Below, piece by piece: positions 1 to 6,312 of a stretch of DNA of 56,632 nt. Position 1 is the first letter of the stretch, and the number at the start of each line of letters is the position of its first letter. The notes under the pieces were generated by a model. It did no database searches. It was not told the origin of the DNA and was given only the letters and a program-made list of their open reading frames with translations. The DNA is from JAAYJM01 sp964498585 (GTDB taxonomy: Bacteria > Bacteroidota > Ignavibacteria > Kapaibacteriales > UBA2268): the NCBI GenBank assembly GCA_964498585.1, contig CAZCHH010000015.1:1-56632 (forward strand), read 5' to 3'. The translations under genes were made by a program, and so were the position numbers.

Positions 1-294
1 AATGGTTATTTAGGATATAACTTTGATGTAAATAGCTATACTGAATTTTTTGGTGCAGAACAAATAATAAGTAATTTTCCAGCAATGCTTGTAAGAACAG
101 TAGGGCTTGGCAATGTAATTACAAGCGAAGCTGGATTTAAACGGGTAAATGATACTTTTAAGGTAAGGGGAAATATTTGGATAAATAATGCTTCTACATT
201 ATACATCGCTGGTCCGCAACTGCTGCAGGTTTCTAAAAATGTTGTGAATAGTTCTGTTATCAATAATAATGGAATAATTGAGATTGGAGAGTAA
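1..294 (+). CDS. C-terminal end of an unidentified protein (partial)
   Basis: The frame is open from the first base of the window and stops at 292-294, so these are the last 97 residues of a protein whose start lies outside. The sequence is rich in Asn, Gly, Val and Ile (for example NVVNSSVINNNGIIEIGE at the end), as in beta-rich repeated surface or secreted proteins of Bacteroidota-like bacteria. I see no catalytic motif and no recognisable T9SS or PEP-CTERM sorting signal. A cell-surface or repeat protein is only a guess; the open frame through the edge is the solid part. Confidence 0.6.
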   Translation, partial: NGYLGYNFDVNSYTEFFGAEQIISNFPAMLVRTVGLGNVITSEAGFKRVNDTFKVRGNIWINNASTLYIAGPQLLQVSKNVVNSSVINNNGIIEIGE

Positions 295-686
295 AGCTAA
301 TTGTTAATTGTTAATTATTAATTATTAGTTTCAGAACTCCTGATGCCTTGTAGTTTGTTATTTCGCATATTTTATAATAAGAAGCTAAATTTGAATGTAA
401 ATATTTCCAATAGGTTATTCGTTATTAGTTATTAGTAGTTACAAACTAATGTAATGACTAATGACTATTTACCATTAAGCATTAACCAATGACCATAAAC
501 TATAAACCATAAACTATAAACCGATAGCTGTTATAGAAATGATGGACTCAACTTTCAAAGCGTGGAGTCCATAAAAAGAATAAATTTGCTTTGCAATAAA
601 AAAATAATTAAATTAAAATATTGAAAAAACAAAAGATTTGAAAGGAAAAACTATTTAAATATAGTGAAATAAAATAATAAAAATAT
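295..686. other. Gene-free stretch with simple AT-rich repeats
   Basis: No ORF with coding character is present. The stretch holds short direct repeats: TTAATTGTTAATTATTAATT near 300-330, TTATTAGTTATTAG near 420-435, and CATAAACTATAAAC repeated near 490-525. It ends in the hairpin at 542-572 and the first copy of the cassette repeat from 579. Confidence 0.6.
542..572 (+). repeat. ATGGACTC hairpin (terminator-like)
   Basis: An inverted repeat ATGGACTCA...GTGGAGTCCAT with a short loop. The same hairpin family recurs at 16411-16444 and 39998-40029. There is no T-run here, so termination is uncertain. It most likely belongs to the dispersed hairpin family rather than to either neighbouring gene. 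Confidence 0.55.
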
Positions 687-748
687 TTTGAATTTAAATA
701 AATTAACTTTATATTTGTATTAGCTAAAAGTATTTTAAAGTAAATAAA
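579..748 (+). repeat. Cassette repeat, copy 1 (carries a promoter)
   Basis: Begins AATAAATTTGCTTTGCAAT and runs to the next start codon. It is near-identical to 1160-1327 over its whole length, and its first ~100 bases recur at 1739-1840 and 2998-3093. Shared landmarks are AATAAATTTGCTTTG, GAAAGGAAAA and CTATTTAAATATAGTG; the last is a short palindrome. The 3' part of copies 1 and 2 contains the promoter of the following DUF5618 gene. Confidence 0.8.
687..717 (+). promoter_or_regulatory. Bacteroidota-type promoter of the first DUF5618 gene
   Basis: TTTG at 687-690 and TATATTTG at 710-717 are separated by 19 bases, which fits the TTTG-N19-21-TAnnTTTG consensus known from Bacteroidota. The start codon follows 31 bases later. 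An identical arrangement precedes the second DUF5618 gene. Confidence 0.65.
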
Positions 749-1159
749 ATGAGAACAAAAAACGCATATAAAGAAGCAATGCGTTACATTGAAAACGCAA
801 GAGAAACGTTGAAACTTGCCGGGAAAGATGGCAAGTTTTATGCAGATGAAAAGTATGTTAGAACTGCATCTGGCACTGCATATTCCGGAACGCTTATTGC
901 ACTTGATTGCTTATTTGATGTAAAAAATATGCCTAAAAGACGAGGAAGAAAATCCATTGATTATTATCAGGATAATTTAGGTAAAATTGATAAAAAACTA
1001 TTAAAACATTTAAATACTGCTTATAGAGTTTTGCATCTTGAAGGATACTATGAAGGAGAAACTAGTATTTCAGTTATTAATAGTGGTTTTGAACATGCTA
1101 CTTCAATAATTGATTCTATTAAGCAATACTGCAAAAATGGAAATGGGGTAAGCGAGTAA
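749..1159 (+). CDS. DUF5618-family protein, copy 1
   Basis: A 136-residue soluble protein beginning MRTKNAYKEAMRYIENARE. It is helical and charged, with no signal peptide or membrane segment. It resembles the DUF5618 family (Bacteroidota and relatives), recalled from sequence pattern and not searched. A conserved core includes KLAGKDGKFYADEKYV and KRRGRKSIDYY. The gene at 1328-1738 is a paralogue, about 80% identical by eye, and each copy has its own promoter inside a duplicated upstream repeat. The next genes are toxin-antitoxin-like, so a role in such modules is possible but not shown. The function is unknown. The start is the first ATG after the promoter and matches the start of the paralogue. 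Confidence 0.8.
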   Translation: MRTKNAYKEAMRYIENARETLKLAGKDGKFYADEKYVRTASGTAYSGTLIALDCLFDVKNMPKRRGRKSIDYYQDNLGKIDKKLLKHLNTAYRVLHLEGYYEGETSISVINSGFEHATSIIDSIKQYCKNGNGVSE

Positions 1160-1327
1160 AATAAATTTGCTTTGCAAGAAAAAAATAATTTATTTAAAAT
1201 GTTGAAAAACAAAATATTAGAAAGGAAAACTATTTAAATATAGTGAAATAAAATAATAAAAATATTTTGAATTTAAATAAATTAATTTTATATTTGTAAT
1301 AGTTAAAAATATTTTAAAACAACTAAA
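1160..1327 (+). repeat. Cassette repeat, copy 2 (carries a promoter)
   Basis: Starts at the stop codon of the first DUF5618 gene and runs to the start of the second. It matches 579-748 almost throughout, including the promoter region. Gene and repeat together form a ~580 bp tandem duplication. Confidence 0.8.
1266..1296 (+). promoter_or_regulatory. Bacteroidota-type promoter of the second DUF5618 gene
   Basis: TTTG at 1266-1269 and TATATTTG at 1289-1296 with a 19-base spacer, identical in layout to the promoter at 687-717. The two copies have kept both boxes while the bases around them have drifted slightly. Confidence 0.65.
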
Positions 1328-1738
1328 ATGAAGACAAAAAACGCATATAAAGAAGCAATGCGTTACATAGAGAAGGCAAGAGAAGATTTGAAACTTGCCG
1401 GGAAAGATGGCAAGTTTTATGCAGATGAAAAGTATGTAAAATCTGCATCTGGAATTGCATATTCCGGAACACTTGTAGCTCTTGATTACTTATTTGATGT
1501 AAAAAATATTCCTAAAAGACGAGGAAGAAAATCAATTGATTATTACAAAGAACACCTTGGTAAAATTGATAAGAAATTATTAAAAGAGCTAAATAGTGTT
1601 TACAATATACTCCATTTAAATGGATATTATGAAGGAGAAACAAAAATTAGTGCTATTGAATCTGGTTTTGATAGTACTATTTCAATAATTGATTCTATTA
1701 AGCAGTATTGCAAAAATGGGAATGGAATAAGCGAGTAA
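1328..1738 (+). CDS. DUF5618-family protein, copy 2
   Basis: A 136-residue paralogue of the protein at 749-1159, beginning MKTKNAYKEAMRYIEKARE and ending CKNGNGISE. It has the same length and no gaps. Substitutions are mostly conservative, so both copies look to be under protein-level constraint. No signal peptide, membrane helix or catalytic motif is visible. It lies directly between cassette-repeat copies 2 and 3 and upstream of the PIN-domain gene. The gaps to its neighbours are filled by repeats with a promoter, which argues for separate transcription units. Function unknown. Confidence 0.8.
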   Translation: MKTKNAYKEAMRYIEKAREDLKLAGKDGKFYADEKYVKSASGIAYSGTLVALDYLFDVKNIPKRRGRKSIDYYKEHLGKIDKKLLKELNSVYNILHLNGYYEGETKISAIESGFDSTISIIDSIKQYCKNGNGISE

Positions 1739-1840
1739 AATAAATTTGCTTTGAATTAAAAAAATAATTAATTTGATATATTGAGAAAACAAAATATTAG
1801 AAAGGAAAAACTATTTAAATATAGTGATTTAAAATACAAA
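1739..1840 (+). repeat. Cassette repeat, copy 3 (short form)
   Basis: Begins AATAAATTTGCTTTGAAT and matches the first ~100 bases of copies 1 and 2, including GAAAGGAAAAACTATTTAAA. It lacks the promoter half. The PIN gene starts directly at its end, so an in-frame upstream ATG-like extension from 1781 is only translated repeat. Confidence 0.75.
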
Positions 1841-2311
1841 ATGCACAAACTAAGAATATATATTGATACTTCTGTTATTGGTGGCTGCTTTGATAAGGAA
1901 TTTGCTGTGTGGTCGAATATGTTGTTTGATGAATTTATAGCAGGGAAAAAGATTGCTGTTATTTCAGATTTAACTTACGATGAATTATCAAGAGCATCTG
2001 ATAATATTCAATTGAAAATAAATGAAATACCTTTAAGTTTTAGGGAATTTTTATATAGAAACGATGAAACAGAGAGTTTGGCAAGAGAATATGTAAAGAA
2101 TAAAGTAATATCTGAAAAATATTTTGATGATGCTACTCATATTGCAATAGCAACTACTTATAACGTAGATGTATTAGTTAGCTGGAATTTCTAACATATT
2201 GTGAATTTGAACAGAATTTTAAAATATAATTCTGTAAATATGCTATTTGGTTATAAACCATTAGAAATAAGAAATCCAAAGGAGGTTTTAGAAAATGAAG
2301 AAGAATTTTGA
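1841..2311 (+). pseudogene. VapC-like PIN-domain gene with an in-frame stop
   Basis: Starts MHKLRIYIDTSVIGG. The usual PIN acidic positions are visible: D in YIDTS, E in YDELS, and the aspartates of FDDATHIAIA. Family members carry SWNFKH followed by a short tail. Here the frame reads SWNF-stop at 2192-2194 and then continues without further stops as HIVNLNRILKYNSVNMLFGY to TGA at 2309-2311. The TAA stands where a Lys codon (AAA) would be expected, so one A-to-T change explains it. The shortened product keeps all the acidic residues and could still fold in part, but I call it disrupted. It overlaps the start of the small partner gene at 2295. The start at 1841 is chosen because upstream codons lie in the repeat. 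Confidence 0.7.
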
Positions 2312-2474
2312 TTGCGTCGAAATGCAAAGAAATATAAGAGAACAATTTTGGATAGAAGCAGGATGCACTATTGAAGGATTGATTAAATTACATAATAAAA
2401 GAATTAAAAATAATCCTTTAATTAAAGAATTTTCTGAAAGGAAAAAACATTCAGAGCAAATGAAATCTGATTAA
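2295..2474 (+). CDS. Small partner protein of the PIN gene (putative antitoxin)
   Basis: A 59-residue ORF beginning MKKNFDCVEMQRNIREQFW. The start sits 13-14 bases after GGAGG (2281-2285), a long but plausible spacing, and the gene overlaps the last codons of the unbroken PIN reading frame. Small proteins starting M-K-x-F-D-C-V-x-M are commonly found beside PIN-domain genes in Bacteroidota and Chlorobi genomes (from memory, not searched). An antitoxin role is therefore inferred from position and size. No DNA-binding motif is evident, and the protein is mostly helical and basic. Confidence 0.55.
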   Translation: MKKNFDCVEMQRNIREQFWIEAGCTIEGLIKLHNKRIKNNPLIKEFSERKKHSEQMKSD

Positions 2475-2560
2475 TTAAAATAAATATGTAAGCGTGGTCT
2501 TGCTTCTTATTGAATATAAAGTAAATGTTTTTAAAATTAAAAAATTATTAATAATAAAAA

Positions 2561-2758
2561 ATGATTACAGTTGAAAAAGATAGAGTAGTTTTACCTAGAA
2601 CTTCTTGGGATAGGTTAAAAAATAATAGATATTACAATGAGTTACTTGAAAATTTTATTGATAGTGAAGAGTTAATTGAAGCTATTGAAAAAAGCAAAGA
2701 ACTAATTGATTTAAGAGAATACGACAGTGCAAGAAGAAAAGCTAAAATACAAAATTAG
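2561..2758 (+). CDS. Antitoxin of a RelBE-like pair, copy 1
   Basis: A 65-residue acidic protein beginning MITVEKDRVVLPRTSWDRL. It is paralogous to the protein at 41327-41518 (both have a T-W-D-R-L core and an IREYD/LREYD segment near the end). It overlaps the start of the RelE-like toxin gene by about 32 bases, as usual in type II toxin-antitoxin operons. The N-terminus presumably binds DNA and the C-terminus neutralises the toxin, by analogy with RelB/Phd families. I could not assign the exact antitoxin family. The upstream gap (2475-2560) has TAAATATGTAAGCGT at 2481-2495, repeated at 3093-3107. Confidence 0.7.
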   Translation: MITVEKDRVVLPRTSWDRLKNNRYYNELLENFIDSEELIEAIEKSKELIDLREYDSARRKAKIQN

Positions 2759-3002
2759 TATTGATAAGAATGCTATAAAGTTTCTTGATAAATTAGATGA
2801 ATATAAATATGAACATCTAATTGACGAAATATTTCACCTTGAAAATGAATCTCGTCCTGTCGGTTGCACAAAATTGAATGTTGATCAAGGTTATAGAATA
2901 AAATGGAGCAGTTATCGAATACTATATATTATTAATGACAAAGAAAGATTAATTACAATTTATAAAATTGCTCACAGAAAAGAAGCATATAAGAAAAAAT
3001 AA
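2727..3002 (+). CDS. RelE/ParE-superfamily toxin, copy 1
   Basis: About 85-91 residues with the RelE-type pattern: helix KFLDKLDEY, then beta strands CTKLN...GYRIKWSSYRILYII and the C-terminal YKIAHRKEAYKKK. RelE-like toxins act as ribosome-dependent mRNA endonucleases; the basic C-terminus with H and K fits this, but activity is not proven. The start is uncertain: the frame opens with GTG at 2727 inside the antitoxin gene. A closely related pair lies at 41327-41768, with the same motifs RPxGC and YRIxWxxYRxLY. Confidence 0.75.
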   Translation: MQEEKLKYKISIDKNAIKFLDKLDEYKYEHLIDEIFHLENESRPVGCTKLNVDQGYRIKWSSYRILYIINDKERLITIYKIAHRKEAYKKK

Positions 3003-3093
3003 ATTTGCTTTGAATTAAAAAAATAATTAATTTGAAATATTGAAAAAACAAATTTAGGAAAGGAAAAGCTATTAAAATATAGTGAAATAAAAT
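2998..3093 (+). repeat. Cassette repeat, copy 4 (short form)
   Basis: Begins at the stop codon of the RelE-like gene with AATAAATTTGCTTTGAAT and carries the same GGAAAGGAAAAGCTATT and ATAGTGAAATAAAATA segments as the other three copies. It marks the right edge of the small-gene array. Confidence 0.75.
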
Positions 3094-3121
3094 AAATATG
3101 TAAGCGTAGTCTTACTTCTGT

Positions 3122-3265
3122 TCTCTTGTTAAAATCGCCAATTTTATAAGAGTAAGAGCGGATTTAAGAACTCGCCCCGAATGGGGCGTTTTCTTTTATG
3201 CTTTTACTCAAGGTGTTTGGCGATACCAAACAAGAGGGCATAAATTGAAAATGCCCTTTTTTTTT
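3122..3265 (+). ncRNA. Nested stem-loop leader RNA ending in a terminator
   Basis: Four nested pairings can be drawn by eye: 3122-3130 with 3229-3237; 3134-3140 with 3218-3224; 3150-3158 with 3201-3209; and the GC-rich hairpin CGCCCC/GGGGCG at 3173-3188. An alternative hairpin GTTTGG/CCAAAC (3215-3231) competes with the second stem. The outermost stem shares bases 3235-3237 with the left arm of a terminator (AGGGCAT/ATGCCCT then nine T, 3235-3265). The element therefore looks able to switch between read-through and termination ahead of the TM2 gene. No known riboswitch class was recognised. A 6S-like or other small RNA is the alternative. Confidence 0.45.
3235..3265 (+). terminator. Intrinsic terminator before the TM2 gene
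   Basis: A 7-bp stem AGGGCAT/ATGCCCT with a 9-base loop, followed by nine T. It lies 46 bases before the TM2 start codon, so it either ends upstream transcription or acts as a leader attenuator. Confidence 0.7.
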
Positions 3266-3311
3266 ATATATATGGGTTTAATAATTATTAACAAATTTAA
3301 TGGAGTATTAT

Positions 3312-3671
3312 ATGGAACATTCAAAAGCAGTTACAGAAAAAGTCAATCTGTGGCTTATGGCAAATCAAGATAAGTTACCTGCTGAAAAATTAGGTATATT
3401 AAAATCAGCCCTAGAAAAAGAAGACGAATCAAAATTGGATGCTTTAATGGGAGTTGAGCTAAAAAGCCCTATGACAATTTTCCTATTAGCTTTGTTCTGT
3501 GGTTGGTTATCTTTGGATAGATTCCTGTTGGGTCATGTTGGTGTTGGAATCGCTAGAATATTAACTTTACAAGGTTTATTAATTTGGAATCTAGTCGATT
3601 TGATAACAGCTATGAAAAGAACGAGAATGTATAACTTCGATAAAGTCAAAAATATTTTGGGAATTTTTTAA
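3312..3671 (+). CDS. TM2-domain membrane protein
   Basis: A 119-residue protein. The N-terminal half is soluble and helical; the C-terminal half has two hydrophobic segments around a short turn: MTIFLLALFCGWLSLDRFLLG, then IARILTLQGLLIWNLVDL. The pattern G-x-x-x-x-D-R-F/Y-x-x-G followed by a second helix ending in the W-x-x-x-D-L motif is the TM2 signature. The function of TM2 proteins in bacteria is poorly defined. An ATG at 3300 is in frame, but the ATG at 3312 has GGAG at 3302-3305 with good spacing and is preferred. The lipoprotein gene follows after 11 bases, so the two are probably cotranscribed. Confidence 0.8.
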   Translation: MEHSKAVTEKVNLWLMANQDKLPAEKLGILKSALEKEDESKLDALMGVELKSPMTIFLLALFCGWLSLDRFLLGHVGVGIARILTLQGLLIWNLVDLITAMKRTRMYNFDKVKNILGIF

Positions 3672-3682
3672 AGGAAACAAAA

Positions 3683-4510
3683 ATGTTAAGATTTAAAATA
3701 CTATTAGTTATTATTCTTATGAATGTGTTATTAATTGGTTGTTCTAAGAATAAAGAAATTGAATTAATACCTAATTCTACACAAGTAACTGGGGATCTTG
3801 AATCATATATAACAGTTGTGGATGGTACTTATAAGGTCGAAAATATATCCAGCGATTTAATCCTTATGATTAAAATAAAAATTGAGAAAAAAATCGAAGA
3901 AGGTAGAGAATTTGAAGAAATTAACGCACAAATTATTGACGATAAAGGTATGCCATTAACAGGTGTAGGGAAGTTTTTTATTGCAAAAGGTTTATGGGCT
4001 TCAAGTGACGACAATACAAAAGTTGATCAATCGCTATTAAAAGGTTCAGGAGAAGTTATTGTACAATTACAATATTCTGATTTCGGAATGTTAAGTAGAG
4101 AGGAAGCCATAAAAATCATTAATGAAAAAGGAAAAAAATTCATAATAAACACAAAAACCAAACTTGCAGAAAATCTCTCTATGATTCAAAATGAAAATCA
4201 GAATGATAATGAAATAGCTTACCCGGACTTTTCAGATAATGAATCACAAAATTTATTAGATAATGATAATTCAACCTCTTCTTCAGATTGCGATCAATTT
4301 ATTAAAGATTACGAAAAATTTGCAGATAGTTATATCAAAATATTGAAAAAATATAAGAATAATCCTTCTGATATGTCTATACTTAAAGAATACACGGATT
4401 GCATGCAAGAAGCCAAAGATATGCAAACAAAAGCTCAAGATTGCAATGATCCAAAGTATGCTACCAAACTTAAGAATATAGCTACAAAAATTGCTGAAGC
4501 TTTACAATAA
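3683..4510 (+). CDS. Lipoprotein with a helical C-terminal domain
   Basis: 275 residues. The N-terminus (MLRFKILLVIILMNVLLIGC) is a lipoprotein signal with lipobox LIGC, so the mature protein starts at Cys20. The middle part is beta-like. A low-complexity Asn/Asp/Ser linker at about residues 165-205 precedes a helical C-terminal region with the motif DCDQFIKDYEKFADSYIK. This C-terminal region resembles DUF6591-type lipoproteins, by memory only. The start has AAAGGAAAC upstream. The gene sits 11 bases after the TM2 gene and is followed by a strong terminator hairpin. Function unknown. Confidence 0.75.
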   Translation: MLRFKILLVIILMNVLLIGCSKNKEIELIPNSTQVTGDLESYITVVDGTYKVENISSDLILMIKIKIEKKIEEGREFEEINAQIIDDKGMPLTGVGKFFIAKGLWASSDDNTKVDQSLLKGSGEVIVQLQYSDFGMLSREEAIKIINEKGKKFIINTKTKLAENLSMIQNENQNDNEIAYPDFSDNESQNLLDNDNSTSSSDCDQFIKDYEKFADSYIKILKKYKNNPSDMSILKEYTDCMQEAKDMQTKAQDCNDPKYATKLKNIATKIAEALQ

Positions 4511-4585
4511 TTCTATATTAATTAATATCAATATTACTTTTGCTTTTTTTACAAGTCATAACTGAAATTAAATAAAGTATTATAT

Positions 4586-4621
4586 AACTCCTTCCCAAAT
4601 CCAACTTGGGAAGGAGTTTTA
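4586..4621 (+). terminator. Terminator hairpin after the lipoprotein gene
   Basis: A stem of 12 pairs (AACTCCTTCCCA with TGGGAAGGAGTT) followed by a T-rich tail. A close relative of the same hairpin lies at 43075-43108, so it is also a member of a dispersed hairpin family. Confidence 0.7.
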
Positions 4622-4783
4622 CTAAAATCCCAGTCTTCCTCTCAACTTATTTCTCTTATAACCGAAAAAGCCGATTGCCGTCAGCTATCAGCTGTTACCC
4701 ATTTCACATTGTATAAAAAATAACACAAATCTTTACAAATCAATTATTTTAAAAAAAACTTATTATGAATTAAAAAAAATTCA

Positions 4784-4791
4784 TAATTTTG
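4784..4791 (+). promoter_or_regulatory. Possible -7 box of the hdr-flx operon
   Basis: TAATTTTG matches TAnnTTTG and lies 35 bases before the hdrC start. No clear TTTG box is found 19-21 bases upstream, so this is a weak promoter call. It is the best candidate in the 315-base gap before the operon. Confidence 0.35.
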
Positions 4792-4825
4792 TATTATAGT
4801 GTGTTGCTATAATTAAGGAAAAATA

Positions 4826-5404
4826 ATGCACGATGTAAATAATGTAGAACCTCTGAAACCGGATTTGAAGCATAAAGTCAAGGAAAGCACAGAAGAAGAT
4901 GTAATGCTGTGTTATCAGTGCGGAAAATGCTCGGCTGGCTGTCCCTTAATAGATGAAATGGACATAGCCCCAAATCAAATTCTAAGGATGCTTCAGACCG
5001 AGATACCAGAGTTAGAAGAAAGAGTTTTAAAATCGCTCACAATTTGGCTGTGCCTGACTTGCGAACAATGTTATGCACGCTGCCCGAAAGACGTGGATTT
5101 ACCCAAGATTATGGATTACCTCCGCTCCGAATCTATTCGCCGCGGCTTAGTCAATCCAAAAGCAAAAGATATTCTTGCATTCCACAAGTCGTTTCTTGAT
5201 TCAGTTCGTTTAACTGGCAAGCTATATGAAATCGGTCTAATTGGTGGTTACAAAATGCGAACTATGCATCTGATGCAGGACGTAAACGTAGCACCGACTA
5301 TGTATTTCAATGGCAAGCTCAATCTTTTCCCATCACAAGTTAAAAATAAAAAGGCAATTCAGAGAATTTTTGAAAAAGCCCAAAGCGAGGAGGAAAATAA
5401 ATGA
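4826..5404 (+). CDS. hdrC: Heterodisulfide reductase-like subunit C (HdrC)
   Basis: 192 residues with two [4Fe-4S] motifs: CYQCGKCSAGCP (Cys29, 32, 35, 39) and CLTCEQCYARCP (Cys76, 79, 82, 86). Length and motif spacing fit HdrC. HdrC passes electrons between HdrA and the catalytic HdrB. It is the first gene of a seven-gene operon and overlaps hdrB by four bases (ATGA). In bacteria without methanogenesis the disulfide substrate of HdrBC is not CoM-S-S-CoB; a DsrC-like protein or another thiol is usually proposed. The region is visibly less AT-rich than its neighbours. Confidence 0.9.
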   Translation: MHDVNNVEPLKPDLKHKVKESTEEDVMLCYQCGKCSAGCPLIDEMDIAPNQILRMLQTEIPELEERVLKSLTIWLCLTCEQCYARCPKDVDLPKIMDYLRSESIRRGLVNPKAKDILAFHKSFLDSVRLTGKLYEIGLIGGYKMRTMHLMQDVNVAPTMYFNGKLNLFPSQVKNKKAIQRIFEKAQSEEENK

Positions 5405-6309
5405 TAAAAGTAGGTTATTTCCCCGGCTGCTCACTCGAAGGAAGTTCAAAGGAATACAACGAATCGCTGCTCGCAGTCAGTAAAGCATTAGATATTCAAC
5501 TTGAAGAAATCCACGATTGGAACTGCTGCGGCGCAACTGCTGCCCACTCTCTAAACAAAGTTCTTGCAATCTCACTTCCTGCCCGAGTGCTTGCCCTCGC
5601 CGAAAAACAAGGTTTTGAAGATATTCTCGTGCCTTGCGCCGCTTGCTATAGCCGTCTCCTTTCTGCATACCACGAACTAAACGAAGATGCAGAACTGTTA
5701 GAAAAAGTTAAAAAAATTGTTGAAATTGATTTTTCTGCTAATGTTAAGCCATTCAACGTAATAGATTACATACAAAAATATATTCAACCCAAACTAAAAG
5801 AAAAAGTAAAGAAGCCGCTCAATGCAAATATCGCTTGCTATTATGGCTGTCTGCTTGTTCGTCCTCCAAAATTAGTTGAAGTGGACAGATACGAAGACCC
5901 TTTGATGATGGAAGAAATCGTGAAAGACCTCGGTGCCAGTCCATTAGATTGGGCATTTAAAACAGAATGTTGCGGAGCTGGACTGTCGGTTTCGAGAACA
6001 GACATTGTAGGCAAGCTTTCCGGCAAAATCGTTGATGATGCCGTTAGTCGTGGAGCCAATATGCTAATGGTCGCCTGTCCTATGTGCCAATCCAATTTAG
6101 ATATGAGAAGAAGCAATATCAATTCGTATTTAAACAAGCAAATTGATGTACCTGTGCTTTTCATTACTCAGGTAATTGGGCTTGCACTCGGTTTAAGCGA
6201 AAAATCACTTGGCTTGCAAAGACATTTTGTTAAGTTTAAATTAGAATTATATGACAAGCAGGTTCCGAAAGAAACGCTTGGACAAAGTAAACAAGTGGAG
6301 GAGGTATAA
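5401..6309 (+). CDS. hdrB: Heterodisulfide reductase-like subunit B (HdrB)
   Basis: 302 residues with two complete CCG domains: Cys10, Cys42-Cys43, Cys79 and Cys82 in the first; Cys146/150, Cys190-Cys191, Cys226 and Cys229 in the second. In the known HdrB structure the two CCG modules each hold a non-cubane [4Fe-4S] cluster that cleaves the disulfide. All ligands appear intact, which supports an active disulfide reductase. The extra C-terminal ~60 residues are basic. Start at the ATG in the ATGA overlap with hdrC; hdrA follows after three bases. Confidence 0.92.
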   Translation: MIKVGYFPGCSLEGSSKEYNESLLAVSKALDIQLEEIHDWNCCGATAAHSLNKVLAISLPARVLALAEKQGFEDILVPCAACYSRLLSAYHELNEDAELLEKVKKIVEIDFSANVKPFNVIDYIQKYIQPKLKEKVKKPLNANIACYYGCLLVRPPKLVEVDRYEDPLMMEEIVKDLGASPLDWAFKTECCGAGLSVSRTDIVGKLSGKIVDDAVSRGANMLMVACPMCQSNLDMRRSNINSYLNKQIDVPVLFITQVIGLALGLSEKSLGLQRHFVKFKLELYDKQVPKETLGQSKQVEEV

Positions 6310-6312
6310 TTT

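Noticed and set aside
3312..4510. TM2 gene and lipoprotein as phage or mobile genes
   Set aside because: No phage or mobile-element features; both look like ordinary envelope genes, only next to a cassette array.
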